Source: Strigamia acuminata (taxonomy: Eukaryota > Arthropoda > Chilopoda > Geophilomorpha > Linotaeniidae). Taken from it: a stretch of 64,000 nt of DNA. A program made the translations under genes and the position numbers. The stretch is taken from assembly GCA_949358305.1 (NCBI GenBank), contig OX442314.1:61017369-61081368 (forward strand), written 5' to 3'. A model generated the notes under the pieces. It had not been told where the DNA came from. It saw only the letters and a list, made by a program, of their open reading frames with translations, and did no database searches. This document shows, piece by piece, positions 20,106 to 31,022 of this stretch; positions within the stretch are counted from its first letter, which is position 1, and each line of letters opens with the position of its first letter.

Positions 20106-21356
20106 ATTAAAAATCAACTTTTTTTTCAGATAGAAACCTCTATGCATTTCGTTTTCATTTCCTCTCATCGTATTTCCACCTTTTCCATTTTTAAATTTTT
20201 TCCGATGTGATGCAACAGCCTCCAGTGACGAGAATTTGCAACACAACGAATCACATGATGGCTACAACCAATGATAATGTAATGCTGGTGACACAACTTT
20301 TCTAGGCTTTTTCAGTCAAAGCAACTAATTATGCGTCTCTTTGTTATTTTCATGGCATGACAAACTTTTTAAAATTAATTCTGTTTATCTTTTTTCCAAA
20401 ATTGAGGTTTGTTAGTCTTAAAAATCAAGTTTAATTTATATATTGCCAAAAGACCAAAATATAAACATAAAAAAGTACAAAATTTCAAATAAAACATAAA
20501 AACAAAAATGAATTAAAGGCTAATCTTACTTGTTAGTAGTAAAACAAAAATGTGAGAGAATTGTCAAAATTGCAATAAAAATTTTGTTTTTAACTTAGGC
20601 TAAAACTTGCTAAGACTGGCGGTTGCACACTAACAAGTATCAGTTTAATCAGTCTGTAGGTCTCTGGTTTAATGTCTAATCCGTGTTGAATTGTTTTAAG
20701 AAATAAAGGAAGGATCAATCATGACAGAAGAAATATAAAAGTCTCCCTTACTGTTTCAACTGGATCGATTTCCAGTGAAGAAACTCCCGCGCATCAGAAA
20801 GAGAGCTAAATTCCGCACATTAAAGTATAAACAACGGGTCCAAAACAGCAGCTGTTAACACAAGCGACAGTCAAGTGCATAATTATCGGGACAAACATTA
20901 GGACATGTGCTTTTCAAGCATACCACAAGTGTAAAGAAATTATGCTTTTATATCTTTGCAAGTGGTCATCTTCATCATACAGTACAGATACGTCCCAGAT
21001 AGAAAAACATGGGCGACGAGTTAACCATTCTCAATTAAGGGATCAACAATAGCTAGAAAAAATAAATATGTATTGCAAGCAATGGCCAACAACTAACTCG
21101 CTTTTGATATTGAGTTGTCATTAAAATCAGTTTTGGTAAATGCTTCACTCATAAATTTGAGCGCACTCGTACAATACCAGGTGATACACATTACTGCAAT
21201 TTAAACAGGAATATACAGTATAGGAATGAGCAACTGTGAAAATGATCAAGATGTAATATGAAAGAAAAAAATCCAACCGAGCGCCATTTTCGTTCTCCGA
21301 AACGACTACCCTGGGAATTACACGAATAAATCTTGACGAAATCAAGGGACGCTATT
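20106..21356. other. Non-coding AT-rich stretch
   Basis: About 1.25 kb without a supported gene, RNA gene or bounded repeat. Confidence 0.45.
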
Positions 21357-22125
21357 CCACGCACGACATTGGTTGGCGCGACGTTCAATCGGAGTCGATA
21401 ACACGAAATCCACTGGCGTTATTACGACGTGTCGCGTCAACTCATGTCGCGATACGTCATATTGCCATGTCGCGCTAATTCATTTTACAGAACCGGGTTT
21501 GTATGATGTCGCGCTTGCTGATACCAAGCATATCAGCAAGTGCGACGTCGCACCTCTGAATTTTTTCTGTCAGCAGCAAGATTGGTTGGCGCGAATTCGT
21601 ATGTCGCGCCTATCAGTGTCCAAACCGTGGTGAGTGCATGTGAGAAGCCAAAAAGTCCGAATTGCTAAAACCACCATTCTAAGCCAGTGGTGGCTGACAT
21701 CTTTATTTGTCAGAAAACAGAAAGCAAGTGTCATGACTTGAGATTTGTTCTTCTCAAGTCTACAAAACATAAAAGATGAGAACAAATCAATTCATAGTGA
21801 TGGTTGATTTGTTCTTTACAAAACAAAGTAAATAATCAACGATAAAACCAGCCTTAACAATGGATAAGCTGCTGGGGCAAACTAAACGATAAGAGCTCAT
21901 CTGAGCAGACGACACAAACGTTAACCATTGCAAAGCATGCGCCAACCGTAGCACCGTAATACGCGCAATATCAGTTAATAACAATTGGCGCTCGACATCG
22001 TGACAAGAATACAATGGTAATGCAATGCGCCGTTGTCGCACTATGTCCAGAAACATGCGACATTTACAAGCTGGCACCATATGACTGCTCCAAATTCCAA
22101 CAGCGCCAACCAATGTCGCGCGTGG
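21357..22125. mobile_element. MITE-like element with 23-bp terminal inverted repeats
   Basis: The left end CCACGCACGACATTGGTTGGCGC is matched at 22,103-22,125 by its reverse complement with one mismatch. The interior repeats (C)ATGTCGCG several times and contains the complete 387-bp unit (21,573-21,959) that element A has split at its other location. No transposase and no clear target duplication. Confidence 0.55.
21573..21959. repeat. Intact 387-bp unit: pre-insertion site of element A
   Basis: It matches 8,929-9,064 followed directly by 19,855-20,105, with one ATTT (21,705-21,708) at the junction where element A sits between two. Confidence 0.88.
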
Positions 22126-22440
22126 TACGTAACACCGAAATCAAAACGTACAAATTCGAGACGAACCAACTAACATTCTTTCACGATGAAACCAAATAAC
22201 CGTGATCCTGTGGACAAGAACGATGACCAACAAAATCGAACGACTGCATCCATTGTAAAAATGGCCGCGATAACACTTCCTCGTGCAGAACAGAGCCGAT
22301 TCTGCGCGTGGTCTTTGCTGTATTTTTATGTGCACTGACATATCAGCTCGTGAGCACACTCCTGCCACCTAGTGAGCAGAAAAACAAACATACATTGCGG
22401 GTGTTATCACTTGCAGTCAGTGAGGCATTGAGCAACAATA
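22126..22440. other. Flank of element B, nothing recognised
   Basis: Short non-coding stretch ending in the CAAG target duplication at 22,441-22,444. Confidence 0.5.
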
Positions 22441-22444
22441 CAAG

Positions 22445-24096
22445 TGTGACGGTGACGACCACAACTCCTATCGCATGATAGTACCGGGTATAAGTCGCGT
22501 GAATTAGTGAATAGTAACGAGATAAATAAATACAACAGAGTTATCAAAACAAGACATTTATTGTTATCAAACAATATAAACAAATCTAAAGTTATACAAA
22601 TGACTAATGCCGACATTTGGCAAGTTAAATACAAGTTAAACTATACATGAAATTGGCTGTAAAACAGCCCTGAAATAATATGATTACGGTTATTGGTGAT
22701 CCGGGGTTCGGGAACGGCAAAACGCCCGCTCGACCGAGTTATAGATGTCGTCTGCGATAGCCGGGCTGGCTGTGTCCTCGCGGCTTCCGTCGGCGCTTCG
22801 TAATCGTGGAACTGCTTCGTTCGCGTTCCAGGTCCGTATCGTGTAATGGTCCGTGTAATGCTTCTTGGTTCGATCCGAGAGGTGCGGTTGACTCATGTGC
22901 ACCGCCACAACTAGGGTTGGAAATTGGTAATGAATAAATGAAGTCATTTATTCGCCAAGGTTCCGCTTGCGAATTATATTTAATTCGCGATGTTGTGAGT
23001 TTAATAAATTAACTCAATAAATTGTATTCAATTTATTGTACGAATTTGATTCGTCATACAGTGAAATAAGTCTCGTGACTTACTTCGGTTGTTAACTTGT
23101 TGCCAAGTTTAAACAATTAAGGTGTATTTATCAACTACAAAATATAATAAAGGTTAAACATCGCAACACACAATTGCCGTCAAAGTTCGCCTTGCTGAGC
23201 AGAACAGTATCGCGCGTGCCCTAAATAACAGTGCGGTGAGAGACGGCACTGGTATTCAGGGGGATATAGCCCGCAGTTCTGCACAACAGAATTAATCACC
23301 CGAGATACTACTCATAAGTAGACTGCTTTGGCACCATCACCGAAGAGATATAACTTTCCCAAACACATAGTGCTACTGGCGGTAACTGCATGTTTTGCAT
23401 GCAGACTGCTTTGGCACCATCAAGTGATGGAGTCAATCTCTTTCAGTAACAGTGCTACTAACGGTTACTAAATACTTTGGTATCACACGTGATTCTATTG
23501 TCCGACCACGAGGATACTTATGCGGGAGGCTTTCTCCTCGGCAAGACCGTTTGACGGAAACATTAACAGTCCGAACTTCGCCTTCAGTTGACGGGGGTTG
23601 CATGGCTCAGCAGAGCCATGCTATGCATGGACCGGTAGGCCCATGCCCTGAGTAAGAAACAGTTATTTGACATGCGGAACATACCAAATAACCAGAAATC
23701 AAGAACTAACTTAACTTCCTGTTGTCAGGGAGTTTTATACTCGGTGGGATTAGGTTCCACCAATCTCGTATCGCAGGAAGTGGATACGGAGATGCAAATT
23801 GGGATTATGTTAATCTTTTAGCATAAACCGGAACTGGATACCGGGGACAGGAAATGGATACACAGAACGGAAATACCTTCAAAACCGTGTTCCTCGTCAT
23901 GTATCGGTGATAAAGCAGTAACGCCTATCTTATCTTCTTAAGTATTGATAATATACCTTTATATTATCGATGTGAATCACATTTGGTCGTATCAAACATA
24001 ATAATATGTTTGTGAACTATTTATATGGGAAATAGTAAGCTCGAGGTTGAATTTGCCGCTAGTACTAGTGGCGCCATCTATTGCTAATTTGTCACA
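22445..24096 (-). repeat. Element B 3' LTR
   Basis: On the plus strand TGTGACGGTG ... TTTGTCACA. It contains TTTATT at 22,557 (AATAAA on the transcribed strand). It also contains a diverged tandem repeat of about 83 bp beginning AGACTGCTTTGGCACCATCA at 23,320 and 23,403. Open frames in the LTR repeat in both copies and show no coding features. Confidence 0.93.
23320..23485 (-). promoter_or_regulatory. Tandem repeat in the B LTR, possible enhancer
   Basis: Two units, each with ACTGCTTTGGCACCATCA and, further along, GTGCTACT(g/a)(g/a)CGGT(t)AC. The same two-unit organisation is kept in the diverged LTR of element E (near 57,557-57,700). Conservation of a duplicated motif in a U3/R region suggests regulatory use; this is inference. 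Confidence 0.4.
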
Positions 24097-24108
24097 CATC
24101 CCCCTTAA
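24097..24108 (-). other. Element B polypurine tract
   Basis: On the minus strand TTAAGGGGGATG abuts the 3' LTR. The same tract is found next to element E's LTR. Confidence 0.7.
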
Positions 24109-24459
24109 TAACTAAACATATACTCTTATATTTTATGTTATTCTTTAGGAATATCATTTGTGCCAAATTTATCCATATTAATAAATATTTTATTTCCAAT
24201 ACTTATAAGGCCCACGAGTGTTTTTAATAAACATGTTCTTATCCTTAGGATGCTCAAAAATGTTTTTATTTTCTCTTTTTAGAGACGGTTATAAAAATAA
24301 TTTGGTTATTATTAAAACAATAAACATGAAGTCATTTTCGTATAACGGAAAAGCACTTCTTACAAAAATCTTAATTAAAGAATTTTTCGGTTACATATTA
24401 TATCTTTTTATCACAGAACACACAAACAAACTGCTAATTGTTTAAATTCGAAATACCGC

Positions 24460-26070
24460 TTATTCTTGACCTTTTTCGGTCTCCGTGGCGGGCTTTTGCC
24501 TATCCTTCGAAGAGGAGCTTTTGCCACGTTTCTTGGCGGGAAGAGGTTCTTCCGGTTGCCGATCTATGAAGAATGCAGCGGTCGCAACAACTTCCGTGGC
24601 GATGGGAGTCTCGGGTGCTTTATCCCCTGCTTCAGGCTGATCAGTCGATCCGTCTTCTTCATCGATCATTTTCTTGAGATCTTCGTAGATGTCAATCACC
24701 GGGGGCAAAACCAAAATCCAGCCTTCGCATATTTGATTTTTCATCTCAGCTGCGATTTTTCCCACGAGCAAATTCCAAAGGTGCTCCAAAATGTTGAAGC
24801 CCTCAACGCGACGTGGATTCAAGATCATTTGCATGATCCGGGTCACGTATCCTACCGTTATTTGATCGGGAAGACCCGTAATCAATTGGCGAGAAATTAT
24901 TATCGCAAGTCGAGCTACGATGGGATAGTAGTATTCGACCTCCCAAACGAATAACTGTCCTATCTTGGTGTTCGGGGGAACTTGGTAGGGTTCGATTAAG
25001 AATTCGTTCGAAATCCCGTGTTCCGCGATATTTGGCATGGGAACCAATGCGGTTTCTTCCGTTTGGGTCGCGTTATCTACGCAGACAACACTTGGCATTT
25101 TTTCCAAACCCATTTGAAGGCCAAGGGGCGTTCTTCGCGAATTCATAAATTCGGGATCCTCGTATACAGCTTTGCCATCGTTAGATAATAAAGCTTTACA
25201 AAGGTGGCAGGTTGCCCATTTTCGGGGTATTGGATCGAACAAACCTTTAACCACGAATGAAACAAACTTTGGGTTCCAGGGTTGGATTTTTAATCGTCTT
25301 TTCGATCCGAAACAATTCCCGCACGATGCCAAATGGCATCCTGTCCCGGAGCCGGACATCCAGCCGACCCCGAAACAAAAGGGGCACGGTATTTCGCCCT
25401 TCGCGAGCTCCAAATTGTCGTGTGGAATTCCCAATTCCAGGTCGCGATCGCAGGCGGCTTTTCGACGTAGTGCCTTTTCTTGCTTATTAGCTGCTCTTTG
25501 TTGAACAGTCATCGGCTGCAGTTTGGGGGCTCTGGTAGACACAAACGTACGTTTCCCTCTAGCTATATTATGTCTAGGAGTATACACTACTTCGCGCGAA
25601 GTCGTGGGTGGCGGCGAGTCGTAATGAACGTACTCTCGCTGTTTACGTTTGTTGTCTTGATGGCGATTTCCTTCGGGATTTCGATTCGCCTCTAATTGGA
25701 CAATCTCGTCCAGACTTCTCTCATGAGAGGTCGATGAATCGTTCATTCGACTCGTACTTGGTTTATGGACCGGCTGTAAAGGATGGCTTTTGGAGAAACT
25801 GTCCTTTTTTGGTATAATGAAGGTTTCTTGGGTAACCTCCATCGCCGTTTTGGGTACAGCCGTTTTTGGACGAATTTCCTTTGGGAGAGCCTCTGGGTTG
25901 TTTCGGGCCCAGGTTAATATGTCCCATCCTTTTTGGTCGAGCACAATAGGAGTATTTGGCGCTCCCGGGATTGTTACGATGGTCGGGTTGACCGTGGGTG
26001 TATCGTCTTCCTCCGAAGAGCTCGACTGAATCACAATTCGCCGCTTTTTAATTGGTATCTTCTTGACCAT
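24460..26070 (-). CDS. Element B third ORF: zinc-module nuclear-type accessory protein
   Basis: 536 residues from ATG at 26,070. The N terminus KKIPIKKRRIV looks like a nuclear localisation signal, followed by a Ser/Glu/Asp cluster and a long low-complexity region. A basic stretch (KALRRKAACDRD) with GIPHDNLELAKGE precedes the zinc module: C229-C232 in CPFCFGVG and C250-C253 in CGNCFG. Then come FVSFVV and DPIPRKW (the same order as in element A's ORF) and a further CHLC pair at 288-291. The C-terminal half (VARLAIIISRQLITGLPDQI and following) is helical in character and has no recognised family. There is no signal peptide or membrane anchor. Four bases before the ATG is an acceptor-like site, TTTTCTATATTTGTAG, so it is probably translated from a spliced RNA. 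Confidence 0.8.
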   Translation of the reverse strand: MVKKIPIKKRRIVIQSSSSEEDDTPTVNPTIVTIPGAPNTPIVLDQKGWDILTWARNNPEALPKEIRPKTAVPKTAMEVTQETFIIPKKDSFSKSHPLQPVHKPSTSRMNDSSTSHERSLDEIVQLEANRNPEGNRHQDNKRKQREYVHYDSPPPTTSREVVYTPRHNIARGKRTFVSTRAPKLQPMTVQQRAANKQEKALRRKAACDRDLELGIPHDNLELAKGEIPCPFCFGVGWMSGSGTGCHLASCGNCFGSKRRLKIQPWNPKFVSFVVKGLFDPIPRKWATCHLCKALLSNDGKAVYEDPEFMNSRRTPLGLQMGLEKMPSVVCVDNATQTEETALVPMPNIAEHGISNEFLIEPYQVPPNTKIGQLFVWEVEYYYPIVARLAIIISRQLITGLPDQITVGYVTRIMQMILNPRRVEGFNILEHLWNLLVGKIAAEMKNQICEGWILVLPPVIDIYEDLKKMIDEEDGSTDQPEAGDKAPETPIATEVVATAAFFIDRQPEEPLPAKKRGKSSSSKDRQKPATETEKGQE

Positions 26071-26073
26071 AAT

Positions 26074-26090
26074 TCTACAAATATAGAAAA
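26074..26090 (-). other. Splice-acceptor-like site before element B third ORF
   Basis: On the minus strand a pyrimidine-rich TTTTCTATATTTGTAG ends at 26,075, leaving AATT before the ATG. Confidence 0.5.
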
Positions 26091-26227
26091 CGTTTTAGTT
26101 TTATTTGCAATACTTTTGTATGCGCGCGCCCTCTATTGAGAAGACGCGTAACTCAATTTACGAATTTTATAATTATAATTCGTTACAACTTTACACTTTC
26201 GTGTATTGATAATTTTATCGAACTTAC

Positions 26228-26362
26228 GAAAATGTCCTGCTTCCTTTAGAAGCGTAGCTTGTAGAATTCTAAGTATAGTCGCTTCGACGATAACTTGGAG
26301 TTTAGAGCACGTGGCTTTCAAATCCTCCGCCGCTAATAAACGAATTCCGCTGGTTTGTATTT
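26228..26362 (-). CDS. Exon-like segment between B pol and third ORF
   Basis: Bounded on the minus strand by a TTTATATTTAAAG acceptor and a TTTTC|GTAAGT donor. One frame is open and reads LLAAEDLKATCSKLQVIVEA, amphipathic and coding-like. In this frame it does not join in phase either to the segment at 26,422 or to the ORF at 26,070, so it may be 5' untranslated or part of another splice form. Confidence 0.3.
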
Positions 26363-26421
26363 CTTTAAATATAAAGAGATGTCATGATATATATATTAAT
26401 TCATATGTATGATCATCATAC

Positions 26422-26616
26422 CTGTATTCTTTGTTTAATGGCTAACAATATCGACGCAATTGTTCGTGATTTTTGTTGAATTCGACGAAGTTCTTCTTCT
26501 CTCACGTGTGTGTTAGAAGACTGAATATAGAACGAATCTTTTACTCTCCACCCGGGGTCATAAGTTACCAGGTGACTTCGCGAATTTCGATTTGAATATT
26601 CAATAACTGATTTGAA
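26422..26616 (-). CDS. Exon-like open segment just after B pol
   Basis: 65 codons without a stop, containing YDPGWRVKDSFYIQ and REEELRRIQQKSRTIASILL, which look like real protein. It ends at an ATACAG|GTATGA donor and has no ATG, so an upstream exon would be required. It follows the pol stop by 45 bp. Function unknown. Confidence 0.35.
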
Positions 26617-26660
26617 TCAATATCTTTTTAGAATATTCTTTTTATATTTAGAATCTTTTT

Positions 26661-29600
26661 TTAACGACGTTCTTGAATCATCTGCACAAAATCCGTAGTA
26701 TATTTCGGATTTGGCTTCGAAGTTCTTTTCGGTCTCGAGATTATCTCCGGAAGGTCAGCTGTTCGCTTCCTTTTATTTGAGTTATTACTTCGCGGATCGA
26801 TAATCTCGTTTCCATTTTCATTTGAGGTAGGAATTATTCTTTCTTCTTGTTCAAGAGTTTCTTGAGGAAGTTCTTCCATATCTTTTTCAAGATTTTCACG
26901 AGAGGTTTCTTCCATATCTTGATTATCCAATTCTTGTGAATTAGATTCGTTAAATTCGGAATTTGCCGACATCCAATCAGGGTTTGGATGATCTTTCAGT
27001 TTTCCTTTTTTCTGACCCAGAGTCCATGTCTCAATCGGGTATGAAGGGATATACGGGGTGAGATCATCCGTATTTATCGATGGTTCAATTGAGTCATCTA
27101 ATAATTTTCGTAAGGCGTATGCACCTCCTGTTAATACGGCCGTGATTTCCCACGGTCCGTCTCGTTTTTCAGCAAATCCTTTAGTAATGCCTTTGTCTTG
27201 ATTGGAAAGAATATGTGTATTTTTCCAGACTAAATCACCTACTTCATATTTGCAAATATGAAATTTATTACGGTGAATTCTGTCGTGTTTCTCGTAATTT
27301 AGTTGGATCCTACGGTGCATTTCTTGGTGTGCTCTTCGTAAAATCCCGAGTAAATTAAACACGAATTCCTCAGGGTTATTTTTATCGAATTTATTCGCGT
27401 GTTGAATAATTCGCGGGTCGAAAGGTAGTGTTACTATTCTTCCCGTATTTAATAAAAATGGCGTCGATCCGGTTGCTTCGGATTTTGCCGTTCTGGATGC
27501 AAATGCAAATTCATTCAGAAAACGTGGCCAGTGAGAGTGCACATCAGAATAAATTGCAAGCATTATTTTGATATCCCTGTTTGCCCGTTCTGTGGGGTTG
27601 GCCTGGGCATGATAAGGACTTATATGCGTCATTTTAATGTTATGCCTTTTACAGAAACCCTCATAGATGGTGGATGCGAACTGTTTTCCATTATCACTGA
27701 TAATTTTCCTGGGGTATCCCCATCTATGTACGATATCACCTAACTTTGTTATAATTGCTTCACTTGAAGCTTTGCTTAATGGGGCTAATTCTACCCATTT
27801 AGTACATTGATCAATTCCTACTAAAATATATTTATGTTGGTATTGACCAGCGGGTTTGGGACCCATGAAGTCTAAACAAAGAACTTCCCATGGCTGTGCC
27901 ATATTGTGAGGAGTATAACTCGCTCTGTTTTTTCGGTGTTGACTAGGTTTGTATTGTTGGCAATGAACACAACTACGAACATAATTACACGTGTCCTTGC
28001 TCATTTTAGGCCAATAATAAATGAGTTTCGCTCGTTCGAGCGTTTTACTCATCCCTGCGTGTCCACTTAACGGATGTCCGTGGCATGCGAACAACACTCG
28101 TCGTACTAAAGACGGTGGAATCACCGCTTTAAATCCGTTGCCGGAATCATTTAATTCTTCTTCAAATGTTGGTTTGAAGAAGATTAACATTTCAGAATCA
28201 TTACTATTCTCATCTTCATTATCATGATTTTCTTTGAAATCTAGTTGGTAGCCTTTGATGTCTTTCATCCATCGCTTAGTTTTCTTATTTTTCTTTTGCT
28301 CAACTTCATCTAATTTTAGATGAGTTATTATTTTTCTACATTCATAATCCTTGAGCTGAGCTTCTATGATTTCTGCTCTGGTAGGAGGAACTATACTTAG
28401 TACTTCGGTTAAAGCACTAAATAAAGTTTCTGGTTCTACATGACCTTTCTCCCCCTTTTCCAAAGAATTATTTAATTTTTTGGAATAATCAAACTTTACT
28501 GACACGTTTGTTAAGAACTGACAGGGTTTTGGTTCTTCTCTACGAGTAACTTCTTTATTTCCGTCCCACTCGGGCCAGAATTGAGTTATTTCTGTGGGTT
28601 CGATATAATCATCCTTCGGAATGTCTTCAATACTCAAAGGAGCTCTTGAAAATGCGTCTGCGACTTGATTTTGAGTACCACGACGATACTTAATTTTAAA
28701 GGCGCCGCATTGCAGTTTAATTGCCCATCGGCCAAAACGACCAGAAGGTTCTGGCGTCCCCATTAGCCATTTTAAGGCTTCTGCATCTGACTCCAGGGTG
28801 AAAGACGTGTATTCTATGTAAGGGCGGAAACGTTCTACAGCCCATACTACCGCTAGACACTCTAGTTCGGGAGTAGTGTAACGTTGCTCGGCTCCTCGAA
28901 GTACGCGACTAGCGTAAGCTACGGGTCTTGGAGTTTTAATCCATTTGTCCTTGTTTTTATCAAGAAAGTCCACATCTTGGCATAACACTGCTCCTAATCC
29001 TGAATGTGAAGCGTCTGTTAGAATCACAAAGGGTTCGAGCATGTTAGGCATTAACAAAACTTGAGTTTCGTCGCATAAAATGTCTTTAATTCTTTCGAAA
29101 GCGTCTATTTGCTCTTGTCCCCAGACAAAGGTTGCTTTCTCGTGCATTATGCTAGTCAGTGGAGTAGCAATTTCACCGTGGTTAGGAATAAACTTCCTAA
29201 AGAAATTTGCCAACCCGTGAAACCTTTGTACATCTTTCGATGTTTTTGGGGTGGGAAATTTTCGTACTGACGCGATTTTATCAGGATCCGGGGCCAATCC
29301 ATTTGGCGTGATTAGGTGTCCCAGAAATTTTAGCGTAGTTCTGCCGAACTTAGACTTTTCTTTATTTACGGATAAGTTTGCTTTGTCTAGTCGTTCTAAT
29401 ACATCTTTAATGTGACCGAGATGTTGATCCCAAGTCTGAGAAAAGATAATTACATCGTCTAAATAGACTAATGCGTGTTTATATAACGCGTCACCCATAA
29501 CTTGTTCCATTAGGGCTTGAAATGTACAAGGCGCGTTACATAACCCAAATGGCATACGTACAAATTGATAGTTGCCTTTCGGAGTATAGAAAGCAGTTTT

Positions 29601-31022
29601 CTGCTTATCTTCTTCTTCCATCTCTACTTGATAATATCCTTTTGTAAGGTCAAGTGAGGTGAAGTATTTTGCCTGATTAGTATTGTGCATGAGCAAATCA
29701 ATACTGGGCATTTGGATTGCATTGATTTCGGTGATCGCATTTAACCATCGGAAATCAATACATAACCTATATGTGCCATTTGGTTTGGCAACTATTACGG
29801 GATGACTTATGTAAGGCCCCGTAGATTTCTCAATGAGGTTCTCTGCTTCTAGCTCTTCAACTAGTTTGGTCATAATCGCAATTTTTGCTGGATTGTACAT
29901 GCGAAACGGTTGTTTTTTCCATTTCGCGTCCTTTTTAAACGTAATTTTATGTTTGGCAAGGTTCGTACAACCAACTTTGTCCCGAAAGACGTGCTTGATT
30001 CCAGAAATTACTTCTAGTAATTTGGTCTTATCCTCGTCGGAACAATCACAATCTTTCACCAACAATTCTTCCCAATTGTCGGGTGTATGAGTGACTGTTC
30101 CGTCGTCTCTTAGTGTGCGTAACCTCGCTAGACTGTCATTAAATTCGTTATCCACGTAAGGCGCAGTCCAACCAGGTTTGTTGTCACAGTCAAATACAGC
30201 TCGTGCTGGATTTAAATTAATTGTTGTACGACGCATAAAATTGTGCCCTAAAATTAGGCCACACACATTTCGGTCTAAAATGATGAAATTCATTGGAGTG
30301 AATTCTACTCCATCTGCCCATTGAACACAAAGGGTTATTTGTCCTAGCGGGATATGAGTTATGCCGACGGCACACACTTTCATATTTCGGGGGCAATCTT
30401 GAATGAAGTCAGGGGAGGCACAAGTACTGTCAAGTAATTGTAATCCAATAAAACATTGGGTGGCTCCTGAATCCATTAAAGCATTATAGGTGAGTCCACC
30501 TATTGTTATTTTCATTCGTGGGTCGTCGCTACTGTTTCCTAAACGTTTGATGCGTTCAACTACTTCAGCTCTCTTGAGCTGATGTTCTTTGACATATTTA
30601 CGAAGTCTATGATGTCTAGATAATTTCGAGGAGATATCTAAATTTTCCATCATTGCCTCCAAACTTTCGCATACTCCTCCACTAGAACTAGTGGTTTCCT
30701 CTCGAACAGGAGGATTTACAGCGCTTTCAATTATTGCATTCAAGGACTCTCGCCAAGATTCGTCCCCCTTATCCGCAGGAAAGAGGTCGTCATCGAATGA
30801 TGTAAATGGATTTTCAGTCTCTTCCATCGAAAAAGGAGTGTTGGGATAAGGTTCCTTAAATACATACTTTGGATTCCTTTTCCTAGTTTTACGATTAGGT
30901 CGTTTAATTTCCTCATCTTGAATTACTAATTTGTTCAGAGTTTCGTTTAGAACATTTTCTATTTCTGAGGATAATGTATTACTCTGGTTTTTTAGGGGGT
31001 TTTCGGTAACCCCCTCTACTAG
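26661..31022 (-). CDS. pol: Element B Pol polyprotein, -1 frame
   Basis: Open from the frameshift site at 31,022 (first ATG at 30,827), about 1,450 residues. Counted from that ATG: protease DSGATQCFIG near residue 121; RT with MPFGLCNAPCTFQ and YLDDVIIFS near 455; RNase H LTDASHSGLGAVL and the AVVWAVERFRPYIEY segment; integrase HHCC (HGHPLSGHAG ... CVHCQQYK) and DDE residues in CLDFMGPKP, ISDNGKQFAS and PTERANRDIK. It ends with a GPW-type module and a charged tail. Compared with A, the region between RNase H and integrase is longer. Cleavage by its own protease is expected from the family. Confidence 0.93.
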   Translation of the reverse strand, partial: LVEGVTENPLKNQSNTLSSEIENVLNETLNKLVIQDEEIKRPNRKTRKRNPKYVFKEPYPNTPFSMEETENPFTSFDDDLFPADKGDESWRESLNAIIESAVNPPVREETTSSSGGVCESLEAMMENLDISSKLSRHHRLRKYVKEHQLKRAEVVERIKRLGNSSDDPRMKITIGGLTYNALMDSGATQCFIGLQLLDSTCASPDFIQDCPRNMKVCAVGITHIPLGQITLCVQWADGVEFTPMNFIILDRNVCGLILGHNFMRRTTINLNPARAVFDCDNKPGWTAPYVDNEFNDSLARLRTLRDDGTVTHTPDNWEELLVKDCDCSDEDKTKLLEVISGIKHVFRDKVGCTNLAKHKITFKKDAKWKKQPFRMYNPAKIAIMTKLVEELEAENLIEKSTGPYISHPVIVAKPNGTYRLCIDFRWLNAITEINAIQMPSIDLLMHNTNQAKYFTSLDLTKGYYQVEMEEEDKQKTAFYTPKGNYQFVRMPFGLCNAPCTFQALMEQVMGDALYKHALVYLDDVIIFSQTWDQHLGHIKDVLERLDKANLSVNKEKSKFGRTTLKFLGHLITPNGLAPDPDKIASVRKFPTPKTSKDVQRFHGLANFFRKFIPNHGEIATPLTSIMHEKATFVWGQEQIDAFERIKDILCDETQVLLMPNMLEPFVILTDASHSGLGAVLCQDVDFLDKNKDKWIKTPRPVAYASRVLRGAEQRYTTPELECLAVVWAVERFRPYIEYTSFTLESDAEALKWLMGTPEPSGRFGRWAIKLQCGAFKIKYRRGTQNQVADAFSRAPLSIEDIPKDDYIEPTEITQFWPEWDGNKEVTRREEPKPCQFLTNVSVKFDYSKKLNNSLEKGEKGHVEPETLFSALTEVLSIVPPTRAEIIEAQLKDYECRKIITHLKLDEVEQKKNKKTKRWMKDIKGYQLDFKENHDNEDENSNDSEMLIFFKPTFEEELNDSGNGFKAVIPPSLVRRVLFACHGHPLSGHAGMSKTLERAKLIYYWPKMSKDTCNYVRSCVHCQQYKPSQHRKNRASYTPHNMAQPWEVLCLDFMGPKPAGQYQHKYILVGIDQCTKWVELAPLSKASSEAIITKLGDIVHRWGYPRKIISDNGKQFASTIYEGFCKRHNIKMTHISPYHAQANPTERANRDIKIMLAIYSDVHSHWPRFLNEFAFASRTAKSEATGSTPFLLNTGRIVTLPFDPRIIQHANKFDKNNPEEFVFNLLGILRRAHQEMHRRIQLNYEKHDRIHRNKFHICKYEVGDLVWKNTHILSNQDKGITKGFAEKRDGPWEITAVLTGGAYALRKLLDDSIEPSINTDDLTPYIPSYPIETWTLGQKKGKLKDHPNPDWMSANSEFNESNSQELDNQDMEETSRENLEKDMEELPQETLEQEERIIPTSNENGNEIIDPRSNNSNKRKRTADLPEIISRPKRTSKPNPKYTTDFVQMIQERR

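Noticed and set aside
22690-22947. 85-residue ORF repeated at 34,187
   Set aside because: Part of the B LTR; duplicated because the LTR is duplicated, no motif, and not kept open in element E.
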